From Bacteroidales bacterium (lineage in GTDB: Bacteria; Bacteroidota; Bacteroidia; Bacteroidales; UBA1556), in NCBI GenBank assembly GCA_029935325.1, contig JAOZKO010000028.1, positions 1 through 11,207 of the forward strand: 11,207 bases of DNA, written 5' to 3'. The notes beneath the pieces were generated by a model. That model worked only from the letters and a program-made list of their open reading frames with translations, searched no databases and was not told the origin of the DNA. Below, in pieces: positions 1 to 8,318 of the stretch (position 1 is its first letter; each line of letters begins with the position of its first letter). A program made the position numbers and the translations under genes.

Positions 1-3000
1 CAACAAGAAGGGTTTGGATTATGCCAAAGCGATATATTCCCATTGGTTGTTAGTGTAACCGGTTTTCCAAATGTGGATGCTAGTATCGCTGAAGTTATAT
101 TACCAAATACTAATATAAATAGTTGTGCAAGTACACCAATCAAGGTTGTTTTGAAAAATTATGGATTAAATAATTTAACCTCTGCATCAATTTATTGGTC
201 AGAAAATGGTAGTAGCCAAACAGCTTATAGTTGGGTAGGAAATCTTACTCATGGAGCTGTAGATACTGTAACCATTGCTGCTTCATATTTATTGGGAGGA
301 ACTATTATTATTAATTCATGGGTAGTAGCTAGTGGTGATAATATTGGCACTAACGACACTAATTCTACCACTGTTAAAGTATTAATGAGTGGCCCATATG
401 CAATTGGTATAAACTCAAGGTATCCAACATTTAATTCTGCAGCTGCAGATTTAATTGATTGTGGAATTTGTGGCCCAGTTGTATTTAATGTAGATTCAGG
501 AAACTATACTGAAAAAATCATTATACCTGCAATTGTTGGGAGTAGCTCTACTAATACAATTACATTCCAATCGGCTACTATGGACAGTACAGATGTAGTA
601 ATAAACACTTCTACAAATATGCAGTATAATTATATTATATTATTAAGAGGGGCTGAGTATATTAATATTAGAAATTTAACACTATCTGCCAACGGAAGTA
701 ATTATGGAAATGTTATTGTACTCGAAAATGGTGCTAATAATATTAATATCGAAAATAATGTTTTGAATAGTACTGTTTCAAGTGGATATCCTTCTGAAGC
801 AAGTTGTGTTTATGCTAATAACCATGATACACATTCTATATTAGTGAATAATAATAATATTAATTCAGGCTATAGAGGAATTAATTTTTACCATACTTCT
901 TATGATCATATTTCAAACATTCATATTACAAATAATAGAATTAATGATTTTGTGAATTATGGTGTTTATTTTTACTATAGCGATAGTGTAGTCATAGAAA
1001 ACAATTATATTCAGGATTTAGGTGTAAATACATCTGCCTATGGTATTTATGCATACTATTTGCGTAATGGATTCCAAATTAATAAAAATGTTATTGATTT
1101 AATTCCTTTAAATGGAGCTTATGGAATTTATTTGAATGGAGCTGGAACTACGACTAATAGAGCATTAATATCAAATAATATGATTAGCTTTCAGACGGGA
1201 TTGAGTGCCAAGTACGGAATCTATGCCTATAGTAGTAATTATATAGATATTGTATATAACTCTATAAATATTACAAGCGGATCGACATCTTCACGAGGTA
1301 TGTATTTTTCAAATGGAACTTCATTACGTTTATTAAATAATAATTCCGCAACATCAATAGGCTATGCTTTATATGTTACATCGCCTAATGCATTTACGCA
1401 AATGGATTATAATAACTATTATACAGATACTACCTCAAGTTTATATGTGCATTGGGGAGCAACGGATATCGGAACTCTAGCTATACTACAAAGTTTTGAT
1501 GTAACTAAGAATGTTAACTCAATTCGAGTTAAACCATTATTTTATGCAGCGAATGATTTACATAGTCAGCAGTTTGGTTTATATAATACTGCAACTCCAT
1601 TTTCAACAGTAACTACAGATATTGATGAAGAGACTAGAAGCACAACAGCTCCTTCTATTGGTGTTGATGAATTTACTCCTCCAGCAATTGATCTTGGGGT
1701 ATTAAGTATGCCTTATCCAACAATGCAATCTTGTAGCTTTTCAGCCACAGATAGTATTGTTATTGAAGTCAGGAATTTTGGATTAAATAATATTAATTTT
1801 GCTACAACACCAGCAAGTATTATTGTTGAAATTACCGGAATAAATCCAGATACAATTACTTATGTGCTTAATAGTGGTAGTCTCGCTTCTGGTGCAATTT
1901 CAAATTATGTAATTACAACAAATTATGATCTTTCGGCTAATGGAATTTATAATTTCAATTCTCATATTATCATTAGTGGAGATGGTAACTTATCAAATGA
2001 TGCAATGGCTCCTGTTGAAGTAATAAGTTTCACCGCAATTTCAAACTTCCCATATAATGAAAATTTTGAAAGCGGAAATAATATTAGTTTTCGTACCGAA
2101 AGTGGATCAGAGGCTTCTGTAAGTATAACTTCTTTTTCTGCAAACAATAGTAATTTTGGATTACATTTTACAGGAGGTGGATACTATAATTGGACAAATC
2201 CTAGTAATGTAGATCAAGCATTTACTAATACTATGCACGTTTCCACAGCTTATACTTGTAATGTAAACGCAACAAACCTTAGTCATTTAAATCTAAAATT
2301 TGACCTTAAGCAAACTGGCTATTCCTCTTCATCTTTGAATACGAGCAATTGGTTTAGAGTGTTGTTAATCGATAATAGTGGAACTCATTATTTGACAAAT
2401 GCTGCAGGAGATAGTGTATTTCATCCAGTTACAATTAATAGTGATCCTTTTATGGGCCATATATTTGTTTTGGATTCCTATGTTGGTCAAACTTTTAGTA
2501 TTCGATTTGAAGCTGCTAACCACTATGCATATGGTCAAGGTAGTTATGATGGTGATAATGTGCTGATTGATAATGTGATTTTATGGGAACCTAATTCTAT
2601 CGACTTGGGATTAAATTCAATAGTGAGTGGTAAAAACTTTGGACCTGCTGCTACAATTTCGACTGTTAAAGTTGCAGTTGAAAATTATGGTATGGATACA
2701 TTATTTGATATTCCATTAGCATATCAGGTTAATGGTGGTGCAGTATACCGAGATACTTTTTATACTACCTTGGCTCCTTTAACTCAAGACACATTTACTT
2801 TCTTTCAAACATTTGCATTACCTAGTGGAGTAAGTGAAGTTTGTGCTTTTGGCGAATATCCTAATGATGTTGTTGCGGTTAATGATACTGCTTGTGAAAT
2901 ATATAAAGGATTAAAAACTTTTTTCCCTAATTATAGCGATAATTTTGAATTTACTAGCGATTGGATGCCTGTTGGAACTTATAAACAATGGGAGCTTGGC

Positions 3001-4389
3001 ACACCATCCACAACAAATATTAGTTCAGCACATAGCGATTCTAATGCGTGGGCAACTAAACTTAGTGCTGATTATTTAACCTCAGCAACCGAGTATTTAT
3101 ATACACCATTTTTTACTATTCTACCATATGCTGATTCTATTACAGTAGAGTTTTGGCAATTTATGCGTACTCATCCTAGTAAAGCATTTGGCGAATTAGA
3201 ATATTCATTTAATGGAATTTTATGGTCATCAATAGGCTATATAGGTATTACTAATTCGCAAAATTGGTATACAACCAATGTTAGCGGTAAGCATAAGTGG
3301 AATATGATGAATACTACTTGGATAAAGTCATGGATAAAACTTGATCCAGCCACTTTTAATACGGGTGCTACAGTTCAATTTAGATTCAAGTTTGAAACGG
3401 TGCCATATAATCTTTCAGAAGAGGGCTGGGCAATTGATGACTTTAAATTATTCTTCCCTCCATTGCAATACGATGCTGGTATAACAGAAATAATGCTTCC
3501 ATCAGATTCACTAATCCGAGGTTCAAACCATACGGTAAGGGTTAAGATTAAAAACTTTGGAACAGATACTATTAGCAATGTTCCTATTGGATATAAAATT
3601 AATGGTATGAATGCTGTTTCAGAATCTTATGTTGGATCAATATTACCAGATTCTACAGTTGAGCACCTATTTACCATACCTTTTAATGTTAGCAATATGA
3701 CTCAAACTATTTGTGCATTTACAAACCTAAGTACAGATATGCAATACGTTAATGATACTCTTTGCATGGGCATTACAGTTCTCTCACCAGCTTTAGATGC
3801 GGGTGTATCAAGTATTGTTGCTCCATACGGTCAAACAACAATAGGGCAGACAACCCAAATTCAGGTTTATTTTACTAATTACGGTACAGATACATTATCA
3901 AGTGTTGATGTTAGGTTTAGTGTAGCTGGGTCAAATTCTCCTGTAGAGACTTTTATTGGAACTATTTTGCCAGGTGATTCTGTTGCTTATGTTTTTACTA
4001 ATAATTATATTTCACCAGCAGGTAATTATATTGTTTGCGCTCGTACATTACTTACAAATGATGCGTACTCTGATAATGATAGTGCTTTTGTATATATAGC
4101 TGGAACAGGAATTAATGATGCTAGCGGTGATCAATTTGTGGTAGCACAAAACAAACCTAATCCAGCAAAAGAGCATAGTATTGTTGAGTATTATATTCCA
4201 AAATCAGGGCCAGTGCAATTTAAACTAACAAATATTTTGGGAAAACAATTGATTCAATTAGAGTCTCAGAATAGTCGAGGAAAGCACCAATGGTCTATAG
4301 ATGCTAATAAACTAGATGCTGGTATTTATTACTATACTATTACATTCGAAAATAAATCAATCACTAGAAAAATTACGGTGATTAAATAA
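1..4389 (+). CDS. Large T9SS-secreted multidomain surface protein (beta-helix, CARDB-like, jelly-roll), 5' partial
   Basis: The frame is open from the first base of the window, so the gene starts upstream; the TTG at 43 is not a convincing start. The 1462 visible residues are low-complexity, Asn/Ser/Thr-rich and modular. In order: a CARDB-like beta-sandwich (about 130-290, motif KNYGLNN), a right-handed parallel beta-helix with many N-N-x-I turns (about 390-1370), a second CARDB-like module (1750-1920, RNFGLNN), a jelly-roll or MAM-like domain (2040-2600, ending in DNVLIDNVILW), a third CARDB-like module (2650-2900, ENYGMDT), a second jelly-roll-like domain (2920-3460, ending in GWAIDDFKLF), and two more CARDB-like modules (3480-3780, 3790-4090). 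The last ~80 residues (4138-4386) match the type A T9SS sorting tail: NKPNPA, a strand, then NILGKQL and LDAGIYYYTI. Such tails direct outer-membrane export and are usually cleaved. No catalytic motif is evident; adhesion or matrix function is inference. Followed by a hairpin terminator. Confidence 0.88.
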   Translation, partial: QQEGFGLCQSDIFPLVVSVTGFPNVDASIAEVILPNTNINSCASTPIKVVLKNYGLNNLTSASIYWSENGSSQTAYSWVGNLTHGAVDTVTIAASYLLGGTIIINSWVVASGDNIGTNDTNSTTVKVLMSGPYAIGINSRYPTFNSAAADLIDCGICGPVVFNVDSGNYTEKIIIPAIVGSSSTNTITFQSATMDSTDVVINTSTNMQYNYIILLRGAEYINIRNLTLSANGSNYGNVIVLENGANNINIENNVLNSTVSSGYPSEASCVYANNHDTHSILVNNNNINSGYRGINFYHTSYDHISNIHITNNRINDFVNYGVYFYYSDSVVIENNYIQDLGVNTSAYGIYAYYLRNGFQINKNVIDLIPLNGAYGIYLNGAGTTTNRALISNNMISFQTGLSAKYGIYAYSSNYIDIVYNSINITSGSTSSRGMYFSNGTSLRLLNNNSATSIGYALYVTSPNAFTQMDYNNYYTDTTSSLYVHWGATDIGTLAILQSFDVTKNVNSIRVKPLFYAANDLHSQQFGLYNTATPFSTVTTDIDEETRSTTAPSIGVDEFTPPAIDLGVLSMPYPTMQSCSFSATDSIVIEVRNFGLNNINFATTPASIIVEITGINPDTITYVLNSGSLASGAISNYVITTNYDLSANGIYNFNSHIIISGDGNLSNDAMAPVEVISFTAISNFPYNENFESGNNISFRTESGSEASVSITSFSANNSNFGLHFTGGGYYNWTNPSNVDQAFTNTMHVSTAYTCNVNATNLSHLNLKFDLKQTGYSSSSLNTSNWFRVLLIDNSGTHYLTNAAGDSVFHPVTINSDPFMGHIFVLDSYVGQTFSIRFEAANHYAYGQGSYDGDNVLIDNVILWEPNSIDLGLNSIVSGKNFGPAATISTVKVAVENYGMDTLFDIPLAYQVNGGAVYRDTFYTTLAPLTQDTFTFFQTFALPSGVSEVCAFGEYPNDVVAVNDTACEIYKGLKTFFPNYSDNFEFTSDWMPVGTYKQWELGTPSTTNISSAHSDSNAWATKLSADYLTSATEYLYTPFFTILPYADSITVEFWQFMRTHPSKAFGELEYSFNGILWSSIGYIGITNSQNWYTTNVSGKHKWNMMNTTWIKSWIKLDPATFNTGATVQFRFKFETVPYNLSEEGWAIDDFKLFFPPLQYDAGITEIMLPSDSLIRGSNHTVRVKIKNFGTDTISNVPIGYKINGMNAVSESYVGSILPDSTVEHLFTIPFNVSNMTQTICAFTNLSTDMQYVNDTLCMGITVLSPALDAGVSSIVAPYGQTTIGQTTQIQVYFTNYGTDTLSSVDVRFSVAGSNSPVETFIGTILPGDSVAYVFTNNYISPAGNYIVCARTLLTNDAYSDNDSAFVYIAGTGINDASGDQFVVAQNKPNPAKEHSIVEYYIPKSGPVQFKLTNILGKQLIQLESQNSRGKHQWSIDANKLDAGIYYYTITFENKSITRKITVIK

Positions 4390-4412
4390 ACCTCATATGA
4401 TTTGTAATATCG

Positions 4413-4452
4413 ATAGCCCTCAGCTCTATTGAGTTGGGGCTATTTATTGATT
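4413..4452 (+). terminator. Rho-independent-type terminator after the large secreted protein
   Basis: The arm ATAGCCC (4413-4419) pairs perfectly with GGGCTAT (4437-4443). Inside it, after one bulged T, CAGCTC (4421-4426) pairs with GAGTTG (4431-4436) with one G-T wobble, around a TATT loop. The hairpin starts 24 bases after the stop codon and is followed by the T-rich stretch TTATTGATTT. It should separate transcription of the two secreted-protein genes. The U-tract is interrupted, so efficiency is uncertain. Confidence 0.75.
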
Positions 4453-4533
4453 TATTTATTCACGCATGCACCTTTTGAGCAACTTTAGTTGTCTTCGCAA
4501 TGTTAAAATTAAATTAATCATAATTTTTTAACC

Positions 4534-6570
4534 ATGAAAAACACTTATATTTTATTAATTTCCATTATTATTAATATTTTGGTTATTAAAACAAGTTATT
4601 CACAATGTAGCATAGTCGTTACTCTACCTACACAAGACACTACAATTTGTTTAGGAGATTCTTTATATTTCAAAGCAGATGGTACTTGCAGTTATTTGAT
4701 GAACAATAATTTCAACAATGGAGTCATAGGAAGTGGTTGGAGCAGTACTGCTGCCAATCCTGTTTATAATAACCCTTGTGGTACAGGGCCTTCAGGTTTT
4801 CATTTATGGGTAGGTACAACAGCAAGCCCAACTCGTACATTGGTTACAAATTCATATGATTTTTCTATAGGTGGATGTGTTGTAAATTGGTGGATGAGGT
4901 ATGGAAGGATTCAAGGCTCTGGTCCGTGTGAAGATCCTGATGCCGCAAATGAAGGGGTTCATTTACAGTATTCTACAAATAATGGTACTAGTTGGACTGA
5001 TTTTCCTGGACCAAATATCAATCCTTCAGGAGTAAACTCTATTACAGGACCATTTGTCACTCCTATGGTAACTACAAATTCAGGTTCTGGTGGATATTGG
5101 CAGCCATTATCAAGTGCTAATTCACAAGGGAGTAGCCCATTGTATTACTGGCATTTTTATGAAAACATGGTTCCTGCTGCTGCTGCCACAACTAGCACAC
5201 GAATAAGATGGGCTCAGCTTGCAAATAGTAGTGCAGGATGGGATGCTTGGGGAATTGATGAGGTTCAAATATCTTGTCCTAATAATCAAAATGTATTTTG
5301 GTCTTATGGCGCTACAGGCTTACAGCCTACTGCTGCAGTGTTTCCAACTACATCAGGCCCTTATGTAGTAATTATAATGGATTCAATAGGAAATATAGCC
5401 ATGGATACAATTAATGTTATAGTTATACCTAACCCACAACCAAATTTAGGCCCTGATACAGCAATATGTGCAATTCCAGGTAATCAAACGATCTTTGATG
5501 CAGGGCCAGGATACGATACTTATTTATGGAGTACAGGTGTAACGACTCAAACTATTACAACATCTACTTCTGGTACATACTCTGTAACAGTTACCAGTGG
5601 AAATTGTTCTGGTTCAGATGTAGTTGATTTAACACTTTTCTTAGCACCAACAGCAGATGCTGGTTTAGATGATGAAATATGTATTGGTGATTCAACATTA
5701 TTGAGTGCCCTGCAAGTGCCTAATTGTACTTACTTATGGTCAACTGGCGATTCAACAAGTGATATTACAGTTGCTCCCAATACAGATAGCCTATATTATT
5801 TAAAGACATATAGTAGTCTAACATGTTTTTCGTTAGATTCAGTTATGGTTACAGTTAATCCTCTTCCTGATGTTTTTGCAGGTAATGATACAATGCTGTG
5901 TTATAACGATACCATAAAACTTAAGGCACATAATGCAAATACTTATGTTTGGAATGATGGCAGAACATATTCAAGTATCAATGTAAGTCCATTGGTTACA
6001 ACAGTATATTCAGTTACGGGCACCGATAATAATGGTTGTGTAAATTTTGATGATGTTTCTGTTGCAGTAAATGCATTGCCTATATTAAGTATTACTTCAG
6101 ACAAGGAAGAATATTGCTATGGTGATACTATTTATTTAGATGCTAATGGTGCAGATACTTACCATTGGAGCAATGGCAATTCAGGAGCTAATATTATGAT
6201 TGATGCTACGGGCTCAATGATTGTGTCAGTTGTTGGAACAGATATTAATGAATGCATTGATGATGAAGAAATTTTATTAAATGTAGAGGATTGTGTAAAA
6301 TTCTTTATTGCATCTGCTTTCACACCTAATGGAGATGGACTAAATGATATTTTTATCCCTACGGGTCAGTTGGATGGTATTGTTGCCTATAGTTTCATTA
6401 TGTATGATAGATTAGGAAACGTAATTTTTGAAACCACTGATTATAATCAAGGCTGGAATGGATATATTGATGGGCAATTGTACCAGGGTGTATATACTTA
6501 TTTGGTTAGCTTTACAACCATTGCAGGCAGAACTTATTCCAAAGGAGGAACAGTTACTTTAATTCCATAA
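4534..6570 (+). CDS. T9SS type B secreted protein with jelly-roll-like and tandem Ig/PKD-like repeats
   Basis: Complete 678-residue gene. Residues 1-23 are a signal peptide (MKNTY, hydrophobic Ile/Leu core, cleavage near SYS-Q). Residues about 55-248 resemble the jelly-roll/reelin-type module of Bacteroidota surface proteins (ending in WDAWGIDEVQISC). Four tandem Ig/PKD-like repeats of roughly 70 residues follow (about 304-368, 373-442, 446-513, 517-584), each with an early Cys (IC or YC), a YxW core and, later, a second Cys. Residues 590-678 are the gliding-motility-associated type B C-terminal domain: FTPNGDGLND at 596-605, then YDRLGNVIFE, GWNG and GVYTYLV. This domain marks T9SS cargo that is typically released or bound at the surface without the type A tail chemistry; SprB-like adhesins and many PKD proteins carry it. 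The leader is A/T-rich with no Shine-Dalgarno; no clear -33/-7 promoter was found in 4444-4533. Function of the passenger is unknown; binding or adhesion is inference. Confidence 0.9.
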   Translation: MKNTYILLISIIINILVIKTSYSQCSIVVTLPTQDTTICLGDSLYFKADGTCSYLMNNNFNNGVIGSGWSSTAANPVYNNPCGTGPSGFHLWVGTTASPTRTLVTNSYDFSIGGCVVNWWMRYGRIQGSGPCEDPDAANEGVHLQYSTNNGTSWTDFPGPNINPSGVNSITGPFVTPMVTTNSGSGGYWQPLSSANSQGSSPLYYWHFYENMVPAAAATTSTRIRWAQLANSSAGWDAWGIDEVQISCPNNQNVFWSYGATGLQPTAAVFPTTSGPYVVIIMDSIGNIAMDTINVIVIPNPQPNLGPDTAICAIPGNQTIFDAGPGYDTYLWSTGVTTQTITTSTSGTYSVTVTSGNCSGSDVVDLTLFLAPTADAGLDDEICIGDSTLLSALQVPNCTYLWSTGDSTSDITVAPNTDSLYYLKTYSSLTCFSLDSVMVTVNPLPDVFAGNDTMLCYNDTIKLKAHNANTYVWNDGRTYSSINVSPLVTTVYSVTGTDNNGCVNFDDVSVAVNALPILSITSDKEEYCYGDTIYLDANGADTYHWSNGNSGANIMIDATGSMIVSVVGTDINECIDDEEILLNVEDCVKFFIASAFTPNGDGLNDIFIPTGQLDGIVAYSFIMYDRLGNVIFETTDYNQGWNGYIDGQLYQGVYTYLVSFTTIAGRTYSKGGTVTLIP

Positions 6571-6583
6571 AGGAGACTCTATA

Positions 6584-7246
6584 CTATCTTATTTGGGCAT
6601 TCCAATCTTGATAGAAATTAGTAAGAAAAGACTCCATAAATTCATGGCGTCTTTCTCCCTCAGTTTTTGCTGTATTAGTATTCAATCGATCTTTTAATAG
6701 AAGCAATTTTTCGTAGAAATGGTTTATTGTAGGTGCGGTACTTGTTTTGTAAGCAGCAAAAGAAGTGTGGCAAACAGGCTTTACAATTGGATCGTAAATA
6801 CTTCTTCCCTTTGAACCACCATAAGCAAATGTACGAGCGACACCAATAGCACCCATTGCATCCAATCGGTCAGCATCCTGTACAACTTCACCTTCTTTGG
6901 AACTCATTTTTGTAGGTATGTTTTTGCCTTTATAGCTTATCTCTTCTACAATTTTAATGATTTTCTCAACTTTATCCGATTCAATATCAAATTGTGATAG
7001 ATATTCTGCAGCTTTTTTTGGACCTACAGATTCATCTCCGTCGTGAAATTTATGATCGGCAATATCATGCATTAAAGCACCCATCTCCACAACAAACAGA
7101 TCCATATCTCCTTCTTTTTTAGCAATTGATTTCGATAGTTTCCAAACTCTTTCAATATGAAACCAATCGTGGCCAGTGGCTTCTCCGCTAAAGCTATCTT
7201 TTAAATATTGGATTGTATCGTCTATTATTTGCTGTTGATTATCCAT
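6584..7246 (-). CDS. HD-domain phosphohydrolase (YedJ/YpgQ-like)
   Basis: A 220-residue metal-dependent hydrolase of the HD superfamily. The expected ligands are all visible: His30 in GHDWFHIERV, the His60-Asp61 doublet in ALMHDIADHKF, and an Asp in QDADRLDAMGAIGVAR (123-138), which is the signature of the YedJ/YpgQ branch; the AYGGSKGRS segment (141-149) is also typical. Length fits that family. Bacillus subtilis YpgQ has been described as a nucleotide pyrophosphohydrolase, so a nucleotide substrate is plausible, but the substrate here cannot be read from sequence. The start at 7246 is preceded by an A-rich leader and lies 19 bases after the anmK stop codon, so it is probably the third gene of the murF-anmK unit. 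The stop (TAG) lies only 13 bases from the stop of the converging secreted-protein gene. Confidence 0.88.
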   Translation of the reverse strand: MDNQQQIIDDTIQYLKDSFSGEATGHDWFHIERVWKLSKSIAKKEGDMDLFVVEMGALMHDIADHKFHDGDESVGPKKAAEYLSQFDIESDKVEKIIKIVEEISYKGKNIPTKMSSKEGEVVQDADRLDAMGAIGVARTFAYGGSKGRSIYDPIVKPVCHTSFAAYKTSTAPTINHFYEKLLLLKDRLNTNTAKTEGERRHEFMESFLTNFYQDWNAQIR

Positions 7247-7265
7247 TTTTATTGTTTGTTATTTA

Positions 7266-8318
7266 TTAATAAATAATACTTCCTGCAGAGTGATTTCGCG
7301 ATGCACCAGTAACAGAAGCTAATACATTTACTTCGTTTTCCATGCGCAATGCTCCTAAAAATGCAAAAATTAATGCTTCTTTTGCTTCTATCATCAATTG
7401 GTTGGGAACTACCGCAATTCCTTCAATTTTATTAGAAATTTGTTGCATCAAAAAGCTATTTAAAGCACCTCCGCCAGTAAATAGTATTGAGCCATAAACA
7501 TCTTTTAGCGAAAGATAAATTTGATAACTTATATGCTCTACCATAGTGCGCAAAATATCTGTAATTGGAATTCTATCAATATTAATTAATGGCAATATAT
7601 CTCTTTCGAAATGTTCCCTGCCAATTGATTTTGGTGATTGTAGTTTATAATAGTTTAATTCATTAAGTTCTTGCAAAAGAGCCCGATTAATTTTTCCTGA
7701 AGAGGCTAATTTACCATCTTTATCAAAAATTAAATTTTGTTTTTGTGCTATATAATTAAGAGCCATATTACATACTCCAATATCCCATGCTGTTCTAATG
7801 CCATTATTGCTCATGCTTACATTTGCAATTCCACCAAGATTAATACAAGCATCATATTCACTAAAAAGCAATTGATCGCCTATGGGTACTAATGGCGCGC
7901 CCTGCCCACCTAGTGTTATATCTTGAGATCTGAAATCATATGCCAACGGACAATCAAAATGAGAAGCTAATGCAGCGCCTTGTCCTATTTGCAGAGTATA
8001 TCCTTGCTTTGGGTTATGAAAAACAGTATGGCCATGCGATGCTACCAGATTTGGTTGTAGGTGCTGACGTTTAATAAATGCAGAGGTAAGTTTTCCCAAA
8101 TAATGTCCAAATTCAAAATCTAATTTCAAAAGTTTTTCAGCACTTAGCTTATGAGCTTCCGAAAGCTTATTTCTCCACAATTGATTATAATCAACGGTAA
8201 TGCTTTTAACTATTTCATAAGTCCATACACCATTGTTTTTATCAAAAACGCAATAGGCCATATCCACACCATCCAAAGAGGTGCCAGACATAAGACCGAT
8301 GACTTTATATATACCCAT
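7266..8318 (-). CDS. anmK: Anhydro-N-acetylmuramic acid kinase
   Basis: A 350-residue cytoplasmic sugar kinase of the ASKHA fold that opens the anhydro ring of 1,6-anhydroMurNAc and phosphorylates it to MurNAc-6-phosphate in peptidoglycan recycling. Visible family signatures: GLMSGTSLDGVD (8-19), SHGHTVFHNP (94-103), LQIGQGAALA (109-118), DFRSQDITLGGQGAPLVPIGD (128-148), INLGGIANVS (159-168), the Asp179 region WDIGVCN, LFTGGGALNSFL (279-290) and EALIFAFLGALRM (314-326). Many proteobacterial members read DTGPGN where this one has DIGVCN; the Asp expected to act as catalytic base is kept. The length is slightly short of the proteobacterial enzymes, as is usual for this phylum. Its ATG directly abuts the murF stop codon (TAA-ATG, no spacer), which implies co-transcription and probably coupled translation. 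The next step is normally done by MurNAc-6-P etherase (MurQ), which is not in the window. Confidence 0.95.
   Translation of the reverse strand: MGIYKVIGLMSGTSLDGVDMAYCVFDKNNGVWTYEIVKSITVDYNQLWRNKLSEAHKLSAEKLLKLDFEFGHYLGKLTSAFIKRQHLQPNLVASHGHTVFHNPKQGYTLQIGQGAALASHFDCPLAYDFRSQDITLGGQGAPLVPIGDQLLFSEYDACINLGGIANVSMSNNGIRTAWDIGVCNMALNYIAQKQNLIFDKDGKLASSGKINRALLQELNELNYYKLQSPKSIGREHFERDILPLINIDRIPITDILRTMVEHISYQIYLSLKDVYGSILFTGGGALNSFLMQQISNKIEGIAVVPNQLMIEAKEALIFAFLGALRMENEVNVLASVTGASRNHSAGSIIY

Noticed and set aside
43..45. TTG as the start codon of the large secreted protein
   Set aside because: The same frame is open to base 1, and no signal peptide follows the TTG, so the gene must begin upstream.
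844..862. AAT-rich run resembling a microsatellite
   Set aside because: It encodes the Asn-rich turns of the beta-helix and is imperfect; low complexity from codon use explains it.
1962..2147. 61-codon open frame on the minus strand
   Set aside because: It lies wholly inside the large secreted-protein gene, has no family resemblance and no start context; a shadow frame.
3375..3578. 67-codon open frame on the minus strand
   Set aside because: It is antisense to the conserved jelly-roll and CARDB-like part of the large protein; a shadow frame.
4480..4491. Palindrome CAACT-TT-AGTTG in the leader of the type B secreted-protein gene
   Set aside because: Five-bp arms are too short to support an operator, and nothing else nearby supports it.
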